Positions 1 through 8,145 of a DNA stretch of 64,000 bases are shown here, piece after piece. Position 1 is the stretch's first letter, and the number at the start of each line of letters is the position of its first letter. The DNA comes from Paenibacillus sp. N3.4 (GTDB lineage Bacteria; Bacillota; Bacilli; Paenibacillales; NBRC-103111). Location: contig NZ_VRTT01000022.1 of the NCBI RefSeq assembly GCF_008017805.1, positions 1 through 64,000 of the forward strand, given 5' to 3'. The position numbers were made by a program, and so were the translations under genes. The notes below the pieces were generated by a model. The model saw only the letters and a program-made list of their open reading frames with translations, searched no databases and was not told the DNA's origin.

Positions 1-310
1 GTTCATCTTCACTCAGCCCATTCGTCTCAATTAATTCATGGAGTTGATAATATTTTCCCAGATAAAGAAACTTGCCATCGTCTTGATATTCTCTAGTCTT
101 AGGGATTTCTCGGGCTTTGGCGATTGCTTGTAATTTTTCTAAAATGACTGCCCCATGCTGGGTCACAACGCTCATAATGCTCTCTTTACTCGTATTATTA
201 GGCGCTTTGACGGATATAAAGCCTGCTGAGTCTATATGTATCGAAAGCTTTTTTCTGCTTCCATATTGAACGTTAAATTCAATCGTATGGTTTTCAAATG
301 TGATTTTCAT
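1..310 (-). CDS. YgjP/DUF45-like metallopeptidase domain protein (partial)
   Basis: Only the first 103 residues are in the window; the 3' end lies before base 1. The frame opens at an ATG complementary to 308-310. The visible part has the basic, strand-rich N-terminus of the YgjP (DUF45, SprT-like zincin) family: RKKLSIHID followed by ISVKAP, then a helical region. In the family the HExxH zinc site comes later, so the catalytic motif cannot be checked here. Upstream there is a purine-rich stretch (GGGAAAGAG) but no close Shine-Dalgarno match. Family-level call from the N-terminal pattern only. Confidence 0.6.
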   Translation of the reverse strand, partial: MKITFENHTIEFNVQYGSRKKLSIHIDSAGFISVKAPNNTSKESIMSVVTQHGAVILEKLQAIAKAREIPKTREYQDDGKFLYLGKYYQLHELIETNGLSEDE

Positions 311-913
311 CGTTATCATCGTTTCTAGGTTATTTTGATCTCGCTCTTTCCCTATTGTATCATATCATCGAAACACCCTTATCATTTACATATGCAGCCC
401 GGCGTTTATCGCAGACTGCCGATACACCCCAGCCACTCGATTCGAACGGAAATAGATCGGCTCGCTAATTATTCGACTGGCGTACAATTTCACTTCCAGA
501 CCGATTCTTCAAAGCTGGCAGTAAGGGTTGTGCTAGCCGATAATGCAACGATGTACCATATGCCGGCCCGAGTATGCGGGAAATCACGCTGAACCTCCTT
601 ATAGCGGAGGGGCTGAAACCTGCTGTAGCTAAACTGTTGCAAAAGTAACAATGGAAAAAGGAGCTAAGCGGCTTGTCCGTGCTTAGCTCCTTTGTTTGGG
701 GTTGGGTCGTGCCTTCTATGTCACCTAAGAATAGCTTTTTGGGGCTGATGATCATAACCTCTTATTCTTCGAAGCTGGGAGCCTACCTCTCTGACCCGAA
801 GTTCATCAAGCTTTTCGACTAGACAGTCCAACAGTGTTTCGCTGCGCAAGTTATGAATGCCCGTATTGTAGGTGCGCCCTTTTCGGATGGCAAAAGGACA
901 CTCGATGAGCGAT
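311..913. other. intergenic stretch without a supported gene
   Basis: About 600 bases between the YgjP-like gene and the DJ-1/PfpI gene. Short open frames exist on both strands but none has a ribosome binding site or a recognisable protein pattern. The only clear element is the hairpin terminator near 655-697. Confidence 0.5.
655..697 (-). terminator. bidirectional intrinsic terminator
   Basis: A ten-base stem (GGAGCTAAGC with GCTTAGCTCC) around an eleven-base loop. Read on the minus strand it ends in TTTTTCC, which suits termination of the DJ-1/PfpI gene that stops at 914. The plus side also has a T-rich tail. Confidence 0.75.
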
Positions 914-2266
914 CTATCCTTTTTTCCTGCTGATAAGACGCCTATCGATGAACCAAGCGACAAGCAAAGACAGGACACCGAGCAAAATCGGTATGCCAAA
1001 CGCTTCAAAGGAGAAAGGACGGCCCTCCAGCTTCAGGTGTTCGGTGGCACGATATTCAAGTCGCTTAGCGGCAAATTCTGCTGTCTGGATATCCTCCTGT
1101 TTTGCCAAATCCTCGAATGCAGGGTCCATTGCAAACCGGCCCGACATATCACGATGCAAGAACAGCAGCTTCGCACTATTGCCTCTGTTATTCCACTGCT
1201 TGATGTCCTCAGCAGCTTTAGACTCGGCATCGGCACCGACGACAATCATTTTCGCGAGCTTCGGCACTACTGTTGTCTGATAACGCGCGATCAGGTTCAG
1301 GCCGTGTTTCGTTACGATGGGTTCATTCTTGCTGGAAACCGTTAGTGTGGTTGTCGTACCGGAAGCGGCATACGTGTCAAATGCGGCTGACAGATCCAGT
1401 TCATCTGCGCCGTTATAGAGAAGCACGCCCGCTTTGACTTTATTCCATTGATAAGCATTATTCAGTACGTACGTTATATCGCTCAACCCGGCATTAAATG
1501 GCTTCATTTTCGGATTTGTCACGTAATCGTAAGAAGGATAATTCATATTTTCCGCTACTTTTCTGGCAGCCGCATCACCCAACTGCTGGGAGATAACATA
1601 TAGCGTTGCGTCGATCCCCGATGTCAGACCAGCAGAAGATACGATATTGCCTTGCGGAACGTAGCGCTGATCTTTCACCCACTGAATGTCTGGATATTTT
1701 TTGATAAGCCGGTTTATATCTCCCCAGTGCGTCGCCGCTGATTTGCCGTCCAGCAAGCCAGTATCCGCCAGATTTTCTGCTCCGTTGCAAATAGTGAGCA
1801 ATGTCGTATTAGCATCCGAGTGTTTTCGAATCCATTCCCGGACAGGTGCATATTTATTATTATCCAAAATCGGCATAAACGGAACGACAATAATGTCCGG
1901 ACTTTTGCCTAGCATCGCGTCCATTTCATCAAATGAATAATGTGGGACAACATCGAGTCCCCCGGTTAGGGATTTAATTTCGTGGTCAGGGGCAACGCCA
2001 TATACATTGTAAGCCTCAGTCATCGCAAACATCTCGTACGGGACGAGAAAGTCGAACACTTCCGTCACTTCGTTCGCCAGCAGAACAGCTACTGTCGGTT
2101 TGCCGACATCATATTTCGGTACCTGCACATTCGTTAATGCGGGGGCGGCTTTATCGTAAATCGACATTCCGTTATTCATTGTGTTGATGAACCCGATCGC
2201 ACCTGCCCCTCCCACGACAACAACAAAAACGATGAAATAAATCGTGATGCGTAAAACAACTTTCAC
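914..2266 (-). CDS. membrane-anchored tandem DJ-1/PfpI family protein
   Basis: A 450-residue protein with an N-terminal membrane segment (about residues 5-26) and a C-terminal one (about 423-440), so the body is probably extracytoplasmic and held at both ends. Residues 57-235 match a DJ-1/PfpI (class I glutamine amidotransferase-like) fold with the nucleophile elbow TICNGAE. A second, degenerate copy covers about 278-400 and lacks a nucleophile cysteine. Related domains sit in AraC-type regulators and in stress or cysteine-hydrolase-like proteins; the substrate is unknown. The start is a GTG with AAAGGAG nine bases upstream. A broken AraC regulator lies divergently at 2547-2869, a pairing that suggests that regulator once controlled this gene. 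Confidence 0.75.
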   Translation of the reverse strand: MKVVLRITIYFIVFVVVVGGAGAIGFINTMNNGMSIYDKAAPALTNVQVPKYDVGKPTVAVLLANEVTEVFDFLVPYEMFAMTEAYNVYGVAPDHEIKSLTGGLDVVPHYSFDEMDAMLGKSPDIIVVPFMPILDNNKYAPVREWIRKHSDANTTLLTICNGAENLADTGLLDGKSAATHWGDINRLIKKYPDIQWVKDQRYVPQGNIVSSAGLTSGIDATLYVISQQLGDAAARKVAENMNYPSYDYVTNPKMKPFNAGLSDITYVLNNAYQWNKVKAGVLLYNGADELDLSAAFDTYAASGTTTTLTVSSKNEPIVTKHGLNLIARYQTTVVPKLAKMIVVGADAESKAAEDIKQWNNRGNSAKLLFLHRDMSGRFAMDPAFEDLAKQEDIQTAEFAAKRLEYRATEHLKLEGRPFSFEAFGIPILLGVLSLLVAWFIDRRLISRKKG

Positions 2267-2546
2267 TTGTCATTTCTCCTTTAGTCCTAGATTCTTTACC
2301 AAATAAAATATATCAACCTAAGATGAATTTATCATCGGTTTATGGTCCGTTAGAGGAGCTCGACCAATGTTGGAACGGCTGCTGGACCCAAGACTATTCT
2401 ATTTTTTTTACATGACTCGATAGGGCTATAATAAAATCTCCATGGACAGAAGCACTAACTTCGGGATTGAGCCTATTTTTCGAGTAATTTTACGATTCGT
2501 ATTACCATGCAGTTCATCAATTCTTTCGTTAGAAGAAGCCTCTGCG

Positions 2547-2869
2547 ATGATTAAGCCTCTTACCGTTTATTACGAGCATTGCGAGCCCAATTGGCAAATC
2601 CCTGCGGCCGTGACGAATAATTATATCCTCCTTACGGTGACGGAAGGGGCAATGGTCTACACCATCGAGAGTCAGCCTTATTCCTTGCACTAAGGCGACA
2701 TATTGTTCATTCCCCAAGGCATCGTTCGCTCGGCATCGAATCACTCGCATGGCATACCGAAGTTTTGGGGTTTTGCGAGCAGTCCTACTTCAACAAATTG
2801 TTCAAACGAACAACCGGAACACTGCCCTCCGCCTACTTGAAGGAGAAAGTGAATGTTTGGCGGGTATGA
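2547..2869 (+). pseudogene. AraC-family regulator remnant
   Basis: The first part reads as an AraC N-terminal sensing (cupin-like) domain from ATG 2547, with YYEHCEPNW and [10 protein letters not shown]. It hits a TAA where a lysine codon would be expected ([16 protein letters not shown]), then continues in the same frame to about 2755. From about 2771, in another frame, it reads [16 protein letters not shown] and PSAYLKEK, the last helix of an AraC DNA-binding domain. The linker and most of the HTH are gone. So there is one nonsense change plus a large internal deletion, and no functional regulator can be made. Confidence 0.75.
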
Positions 2870-2939
2870 AATCCCTTAGTTAAAAAATAGCCATCGCCGG
2901 CCTGCATGTATACTGTTACGTCGAATTCTATAAAACGGT

Positions 2940-2991
2940 AAAGAAAGACCGAAACCACCTGTATTTAGGATGGTTTCGGTCTTTCTTTTAC
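2940..2991 (-). terminator. bidirectional intrinsic terminator
   Basis: A long perfect stem (AAAGAAAGACCGAAACCA with its complement) around a 13-base loop. It lies between the plus-strand AraC remnant and the minus-strand PhnD-like gene, so it can serve both directions. Confidence 0.8.
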
Positions 2992-3051
2992 CCGTTTAGA
3001 TTTTCTTAAGGGACCTTTAATGAAGGTTTAGAAGTACGAAGCAGACTTTTA

Positions 3052-4368
3052 CTAATCATACATTAATCTGTACACTTCCCGAACAATATCGAACTTTCTA
3101 TCATCAGAAATTGTGTAACATTCATACCCAAACACATCATGAATAAGCTTTTTCCCATCGGTATCATTCCCTATCGTAATAAAAGCACTTTGGATCTTTT
3201 TACGCCACTCTGGATCCATATCTGAACGGACCGAGATTGTATCATTTGGGATCTTATCTGTGAATGCAAGGATACGCGTATCAGTCAATACATGAGGATG
3301 ATCCTTTAGCATCATTGTCCGAATGTCTTGAAAAACAGCAGCAGCTTCAACTTGATTATTGAGTAACCCTTGAATCGCTTTATCATGACCTTGGAAATGG
3401 ATCCCTTTAACATCTTCTGCGGGATTAATTCCAATCTTCTTTAGTACTAGTCCAGGAAGAACATAACCGGCCGCAGAGGTTACTCCCTGCCACCCGATGG
3501 TTTTACCTCTTAAATCCTCAATGTTCTGAATCGGTGAATCTGCTCTAACAACGAACATAGCTTGATAAAAGTCAACAAGACGTTGAGTTGGCCTTCCCGT
3601 TGAAGCATCAACTCCATACCGCAACCCTTGCATTAGTAAATCTACGCCTTTAAGGCTATCATGAGCAGTAACATATTGAGCCGGCGGCAGAAAACTGAGG
3701 TCTACCTTCCTATCCGTCATCGCTTTAACTACATCGCGATAATCGGTAGAGACCGAAATTTTAACGGGAATTCCGAGTAAGTCACCAAGCATTTTCTGAA
3801 GTGGCTTTGATTTAGCTTCTAAAATTTCGGAATTTTGAAAGGGAACGAATTGAATAGATAGTGCATTGGGTACAAAAGTAGCGGAGGATGCTGTATTATT
3901 CTGTGGCAATGTTTCAACGCTATCTTGTTTGGTGGTGATCGTGACCCTTTGATTCATTTGATTCCATGTTACTTTGGCCCCAAAGGCTTCGCTTATGAAT
4001 CGAACTGGAACCATTGCGTTCTCTTTTGACACATATGGGCTGGAGCTTAGGACAACAGCTCTATCATTGATATAAGCGAACGGTGAACCAAGAATGAGTA
4101 CAATAGAAATACCTTCCTTTTCAGCAGTTACTTTCTGATCCTCTTCATGCCATGTTACATTCGCATGCAACTCTTCGAATACAGCTCGCATTGGCACCAT
4201 GATAGTACCTTTATTATTTACAGGCGGAACTTCAAAGTTCAAGGTCTGATTATCTATTAGGATACTTGCCTTGTCGTCATTACTTGCCATCACCATTGCT
4301 TCATTTAAACAAAAGAACATGCTGATTAGAATCGCAGTAAAGCTTAGTACTACTTTCTTAAAAATCAT
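3052..4368 (-). CDS. copper amine oxidase N-domain / PhnD-like substrate-binding fusion
   Basis: A 438-residue exported protein. Residues 1-28 form a signal peptide. Residues about 35-145 form a copper amine oxidase N-terminal-like domain in two halves, each marked by the (M/V)VPMRAVFEE and MVPVRFISEAFGA signatures; in Paenibacillus-type bacteria this domain is common on surface proteins. Residues about 165-438 match the PhnD type of ABC substrate-binding protein (phosphonate/phosphite family): FVPFQN, DLSFLPPAQY, DLRGKTIGWQG and VEAAAVFQD. No ABC permease or ATPase gene is nearby, so it may sense or scavenge rather than feed a dedicated importer. The ATG has AAGGAGGC six bases upstream. The ligand is not predictable from sequence alone. 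Confidence 0.8.
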   Translation of the reverse strand: MIFKKVVLSFTAILISMFFCLNEAMVMASNDDKASILIDNQTLNFEVPPVNNKGTIMVPMRAVFEELHANVTWHEEDQKVTAEKEGISIVLILGSPFAYINDRAVVLSSSPYVSKENAMVPVRFISEAFGAKVTWNQMNQRVTITTKQDSVETLPQNNTASSATFVPNALSIQFVPFQNSEILEAKSKPLQKMLGDLLGIPVKISVSTDYRDVVKAMTDRKVDLSFLPPAQYVTAHDSLKGVDLLMQGLRYGVDASTGRPTQRLVDFYQAMFVVRADSPIQNIEDLRGKTIGWQGVTSAAGYVLPGLVLKKIGINPAEDVKGIHFQGHDKAIQGLLNNQVEAAAVFQDIRTMMLKDHPHVLTDTRILAFTDKIPNDTISVRSDMDPEWRKKIQSAFITIGNDTDGKKLIHDVFGYECYTISDDRKFDIVREVYRLMYD

Positions 4369-4605
4369 ACTTGCCTCCTTATGGCCAATCCAGTGTTTTA
4401 TCGTATTTTAGCCGAACTTCATTAGCAGCTCCACAATCATTCTCCTGATGCATAACCCTCACGCAAATCGCTTTTCGCAAGGGCGAATACTCCCCACTTG
4501 ATCCTCGTCTTTTTCATAGAATCTCTCTCAAAATGCCTAATCATGCTCTTAACCAATAGGAAACTCCCCAAACAATGCTTCAACATTCATGCCGTCACCA
4601 CTCCA
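4369..4605. other. intergenic stretch
   Basis: Leader of the PhnD-like gene and tail of the phosphotransferase gene. No convincing hairpin or small gene seen. Confidence 0.4.
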
Positions 4606-5490
4606 TTATTTCTGTTTGATTGAAAAATGCTTAAACTCCACATTTTTGAAAAATGGATTCCTGCTGATTAAAACCCTGACCCTCTCTAGGGTCTTAGGCC
4701 TCATGGGTACGCCACCGCTTCTATGAAGCAATAGCCATCTTAGACAAGCCAAACCTTCAAATACAGCAAGCTCCTCCTGCTGAATGTTTGATTCCAGCAA
4801 ATACGCCGCACGAAACGCCTTGGCATACTTTTCAGATAGGTAGATATGCTGCAAAATAAACGCCCATGCAAAATCATATCTGGCGTCCCCTAATTGTCCG
4901 TTCGTCCAATCGATTACGGTGTATCGTCCATTCTCCTCCACCAGATTTCCTAAATGGAAATCTCCATGAATGAAGCAATCTTGTTGAATTGACGCCTTTT
5001 GCACGAGTGCAGCTAGTACCGAATAGATGTCTGGATGATCTTTGGCTCCGCGCAAAAAGTAGTCGATGAATTCGTACTTGGGAATGCCCGCAATCTCAAT
5101 CTCTTGAGCGGAAATTTGATGTATATGGGTTAATAAACGGGCTATATCCGCCATTTTCTTCTCACTCACTTGGTGGATGGACGTTCCGTCAAAAGTAGTT
5201 AACAACACTTTATCTCCGTTTGGATTCATCCCCCAACCGACGGGCTTAGAGACAGATACCCCTTGTTCATATAACGCTTGCAGCAAACGAAATTGAAAAC
5301 CAATATCTGGTTTAGAGCTTTTACTCCAAGTTTTCAAGACAAAACTATCTTTATCTGAGCTTATCTTTACAACTTCTGCTTCGAATCCCTGTTCTATGCG
5401 ATGTAGGGTTAATGAGGCTTCTTGATGTAAGAGGTCGTCCAAGCTTTCGCTTCTATCAATCCATGCTATGCTGCTCATAAGGATATCCAA
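4606..5490 (-). CDS. aminoglycoside phosphotransferase-family kinase
   Basis: Cytoplasmic kinase-like protein of about 294 residues. The APH (PF01636) catalytic signature is intact: FIHGDFHLGNLV holds the catalytic Asp and Asn, and VIDWTNGQLGDARYD holds the metal-binding Asp. The N-terminal lobe has the ATP-lobe strand DSFVLKTW. The open frame runs upstream into the MFS gene, but that part crosses a terminator and has no family character. I choose the TTG complementary to 5488-5490, which has AAGGGA nine bases upstream; the ATG at 5478 is the alternative. The family includes antibiotic kinases, homoserine and choline kinases and many of unknown substrate, so a resistance role is only possible, hinted at by the adjacent drug-exporter-like gene. 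Confidence 0.8.
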   Translation of the reverse strand: MDILMSSIAWIDRSESLDDLLHQEASLTLHRIEQGFEAEVVKISSDKDSFVLKTWSKSSKPDIGFQFRLLQALYEQGVSVSKPVGWGMNPNGDKVLLTTFDGTSIHQVSEKKMADIARLLTHIHQISAQEIEIAGIPKYEFIDYFLRGAKDHPDIYSVLAALVQKASIQQDCFIHGDFHLGNLVEENGRYTVIDWTNGQLGDARYDFAWAFILQHIYLSEKYAKAFRAAYLLESNIQQEELAVFEGLACLRWLLLHRSGGVPMRPKTLERVRVLISRNPFFKNVEFKHFSIKQK

Positions 5491-5556
5491 TGTCGATCGT
5501 CCCTTCGTCCCATCTTTTACCAAAATTATATACCGACTATGGAAAATATTACAGAT

Positions 5557-5595
5557 AAAAAAGCGTTGGCAGATTCCTCTCGCCAACGCTTTTTT
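5557..5595 (-). terminator. intrinsic terminator after the MFS gene
   Basis: GCGTTGGC and GCCAACGC around an eleven-base loop, followed on the minus strand by a six-T run. It begins directly after the MFS stop codon and separates it from the kinase gene. Confidence 0.85.
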
Positions 5596-5596
5596 G

Positions 5597-6847
5597 TCAT
5601 TTATGACGGCGTACCATTCTGCCGTAAACAGCCATAAGAGGCAATAGCAGCACCGCGGCAGCAACCATCGATGCGCGTAGTGAGTATCGCTTGCCGATCC
5701 AGCCGACCAGTGGCCCACCGGCTGTCTGACCGAGCGCATCCGATTGGCTCAACATAGATATGACAGTTGCTCGCGACTTGCTGTCCATGTTGAAATTTAG
5801 CCACGTTTCGTAGAACGGCCCGCTTAATGCTCTTACTAACTCGAAGAACAGGACGGAGACAATTGCCCAAACCAAATTAGGCGAGCATGCAACCGACACT
5901 ATGGCGCCAATTCGCGCAATGGTAAGTAGAAACATGCCACGCATGACGACTTGCTCACTACCCATGTTTAATTTTTTCTCAGCAACAGCCATCACGCATA
6001 GGCTGAGCAACGTGGATATCAACGCAATCATGCCAAACCAAGACGCAGCCGAGAATGCGAGCGATTGTGGAAAGCCCACATTCGAAATCAGATATGCCTG
6101 CCAAAGACGGTCATACCCTTCTGAAGCCGCACCACTGAAAACAGTCACGATCACCATCTTAAGTAGAACAGGCTGCGACCGAATCACCTTCGCCCCGGAC
6201 AGCCACGTCACTTGCATTCGCCTCCATGGAGAGCTATATTCAGCATGTTCCAACCTTTTAAATTTGGTCTCCTTCATGTAGATCAGGAGGATTACACCCA
6301 ATACGAGATAAATACAACCACCAATCACATATGGCAGATTAGGTGCTAATGCCGATAATCCTACACTCAGGACGATGCCCACAAGAGTGCCAGACAATCC
6401 GATGCGTCCAGCCCGCAACAATACTCGCCCTACGCACTCCACACCAACCTCATCTACGATCCAAGCCGTATCAGCACCGCTGACAAAAGTGGCCCCCAAC
6501 CCAAAAATAATTTGCGCAACAAGCAGCCACATGAACGCTGAAAGCAGCGGAGCTGCTGCTCCCAACCACATCGCACTACCCTCCAGGACAAACCCGCATC
6601 CAAGAACGAACATACCAATAATAATAGATAGCTTCCTGCTGTACGTATCGGCAATTACACCTGTAATGCCCTCAAAAACAAGCACTGTTACCTCTAAAAC
6701 CATCCCTACCAGCAGAAGCTGGAGAGGATTTAATCCCATCGCGATAACTTGATATACCGCATAGGTCGTAAACATCGCTGCATTCGCAAGCGATGTCATC
6801 CATTTCATAACCATAAATAGTTTTGGTGCATCCAACATTGGATTCAT
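5597..6847 (-). CDS. MFS exporter
   Basis: About 416 residues with twelve predicted membrane segments, a major facilitator. The loop between segments 2 and 3 has GVIADTYSRKLSIIIG, the MFS motif A pattern that links drug/proton antiporters. The best start is the ATG at 6847 (protein begins MNPMLDAPK) with GGAGAGG nine bases upstream; a frame-extending ATG at 6883 has a worse site. Upstream lies a 32-codon ORF with a near-perfect ribosome binding site (6899-6997), an arrangement used by several resistance genes for translational attenuation. A drug-efflux role is inferred; the substrate is unknown. Confidence 0.8.
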   Translation of the reverse strand: MNPMLDAPKLFMVMKWMTSLANAAMFTTYAVYQVIAMGLNPLQLLLVGMVLEVTVLVFEGITGVIADTYSRKLSIIIGMFVLGCGFVLEGSAMWLGAAAPLLSAFMWLLVAQIIFGLGATFVSGADTAWIVDEVGVECVGRVLLRAGRIGLSGTLVGIVLSVGLSALAPNLPYVIGGCIYLVLGVILLIYMKETKFKRLEHAEYSSPWRRMQVTWLSGAKVIRSQPVLLKMVIVTVFSGAASEGYDRLWQAYLISNVGFPQSLAFSAASWFGMIALISTLLSLCVMAVAEKKLNMGSEQVVMRGMFLLTIARIGAIVSVACSPNLVWAIVSVLFFELVRALSGPFYETWLNFNMDSKSRATVISMLSQSDALGQTAGGPLVGWIGKRYSLRASMVAAAVLLLPLMAVYGRMVRRHK

Positions 6848-6898
6848 CCTGATCCGCCTCTCCGTCAAAGCGGGCAGATCCATTCATTCTCGCTATCC

Positions 6899-6997
6899 CT
6901 AACTACAGTAGCTCGGTATAACCGAAAACCTCGTTCTGCCGCTCATTTCACCTTGTCGACATTCCCTATGCCATGCAAGAATTCGAATTTTTAACAT
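6899..6997 (-). CDS. putative 32-residue leader peptide upstream of the MFS exporter
   Basis: ATG at 6997, preceded by GGAGGTG seven bases upstream, the strongest ribosome binding site in the neighbourhood. It encodes a basic peptide beginning MLKIRILAWHRECRQ and stops with TAG 51 bases before the exporter start. A TATAAT hexamer lies about 30 bases further upstream (complement of 7028-7033). The end of the ORF and the gap contain a small inverted repeat (CGGT ATA ACCG). This layout fits a ribosome-stalling leader, but no known stalling motif is recognised. Confidence 0.45.
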   Translation of the reverse strand: MLKIRILAWHRECRQGEMSGRTRFSVIPSYCS

Positions 6998-7116
6998 CGT
7001 CAAACACCTCCGAAAGTAATTAGTTGCATTATACATGGCGATTCGTTAAGAACGTTAGGTAAAGTTTTGTCATAACTGAACTTTAGCGTCAACAAGGGGA
7101 AATCAGGATGAAACGA

Positions 7117-7152
7117 GTAAAAAACCTAGAAGCTCGCTTCTAGGTCTTACTC
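7117..7152 (-). terminator. intrinsic terminator after the VOC remnant
   Basis: ACCTAGAAGC and GCTTCTAGGT around a tight loop; the minus-strand reading ends in a six-T run (GGTTTTTTAC). Confidence 0.85.
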
Positions 7153-7166
7153 TTATCTATAACGCT

Positions 7167-7514
7167 TTACAGCTTATTTTCACCTGTGCTATCGAAAAAC
7201 TCAATGATTTCCCCATTCAATCCTTTGACAAAAGCAATTCGAACTGGTGTCGGTGGATTGCTGCCTAAAATAACATCTTTAGGGTCTACAGTCACAACTG
7301 CTCCTGCAGCAACAGCCGTTTCAACGGCCGCATCCACATTGTTGCTGCGAAAAGCAACATGAAAGTAAGAGCCTTCCGGTCTCGTTTCACCCGTGCCGCC
7401 TGCAAAAACTTCTATGTAGTTGCCATCCCCGGAATCGAGTAGGACAATGCGACTATCGCCTTCACCCCAGCCGTGCCTTTCGACGAACTCCTTAAATATT
7501 GTGCTGCTGTACAA
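7167..7514 (-). pseudogene. VOC/glyoxalase-family protein, 5'-truncated
   Basis: The frame encodes about 115 residues of a vicinal-oxygen-chelate domain: GWGEGDSRIVLLDSGDGNY, IEVFAGG, FHVAFRSNNVDAAVE and the C-terminal metal ligand strand GEIIEFF. The usual first beta strand and its metal-binding histidine (roughly 20-25 residues) are missing. An in-frame TGA sits immediately before the first possible start, a TTG with no ribosome binding site, and the acetyltransferase gene ends just upstream. It therefore looks like a 5' deletion fused downstream of that gene. A short functional product from the TTG cannot be excluded. Confidence 0.6.
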
Positions 7515-7524
7515 TCAATACCAT

Positions 7525-8001
7525 TTAATTATACGACATCCATACCGTATTACCCACGACCTCAAAGCCCTGTTTATACCAAAAATTTCGAGATTTTGTG
7601 ATCGAATATACATACATTTTTTTATTTGGATATTTCATTTTAAGCCAATCCATAAAGAAAGCTGCATAACCCTTGCCCTCAAAATCTTTCAATACATCCA
7701 GGGCTTCTATAAAAACAAAATCTGTTTTATTTTTAATATCAATGTAAAAGTCTTTTTCTAAATATTTTTCATCTTCAGTAAAATAATCTTTTTCCGCTTT
7801 CTGTATTAACTGTTTCGCACTCGTGTATGCCCAAACCACGCCATACCCCACCATCATATTTTCATCTTCAATGAGGTGTACCTCTGCAGGCAGTTCAGCA
7901 GCTTCCTTCTTACTCAATTCTCCGGCATGATAGCCTGATTGTAATTCACTTAATATGGTTTGGAATTCTTGATAGAATGGTCTTGTTGTAATTGTAGGCA
8001 T
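7525..8001 (-). CDS. GNAT family N-acetyltransferase
   Basis: A 158-residue protein with a GNAT fold: the acetyl-CoA pyrophosphate loop appears as DFEGKGYAAFF after the strand FIEALDVL, and the C-terminal region NFWYKQGFEVVG is the usual substrate-side helix and strand. The ATG is preceded by AAGGAG seven bases upstream. The substrate is unknown. It is immediately followed by the truncated VOC frame and a terminator, so the two form one transcription unit. Confidence 0.75.
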   Translation of the reverse strand: MPTITTRPFYQEFQTILSELQSGYHAGELSKKEAAELPAEVHLIEDENMMVGYGVVWAYTSAKQLIQKAEKDYFTEDEKYLEKDFYIDIKNKTDFVFIEALDVLKDFEGKGYAAFFMDWLKMKYPNKKMYVYSITKSRNFWYKQGFEVVGNTVWMSYN

Positions 8002-8103
8002 TTAAAAGCTCCTTTTCACAATGTTGTCGCTAACGGAAGTATACCATACATAGACACGCCCTACCGCTAAGGACTCCCCATTGCAGCATTCACTGCCCTT
8101 TAT

Positions 8104-8143
8104 AACACAAAGAGCGGGTATAACTTCAACCCGCTCCAATATT
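8104..8143 (-). terminator. intrinsic terminator of the DUF4132 operon
   Basis: GAGCGGGT and ACCCGCTC around a nine-base loop directly after the stop at 8146. The minus tail is TTTGTGTTATA; the plus side has a six-T tract. Confidence 0.7.
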
Positions 8144-8145
8144 TT

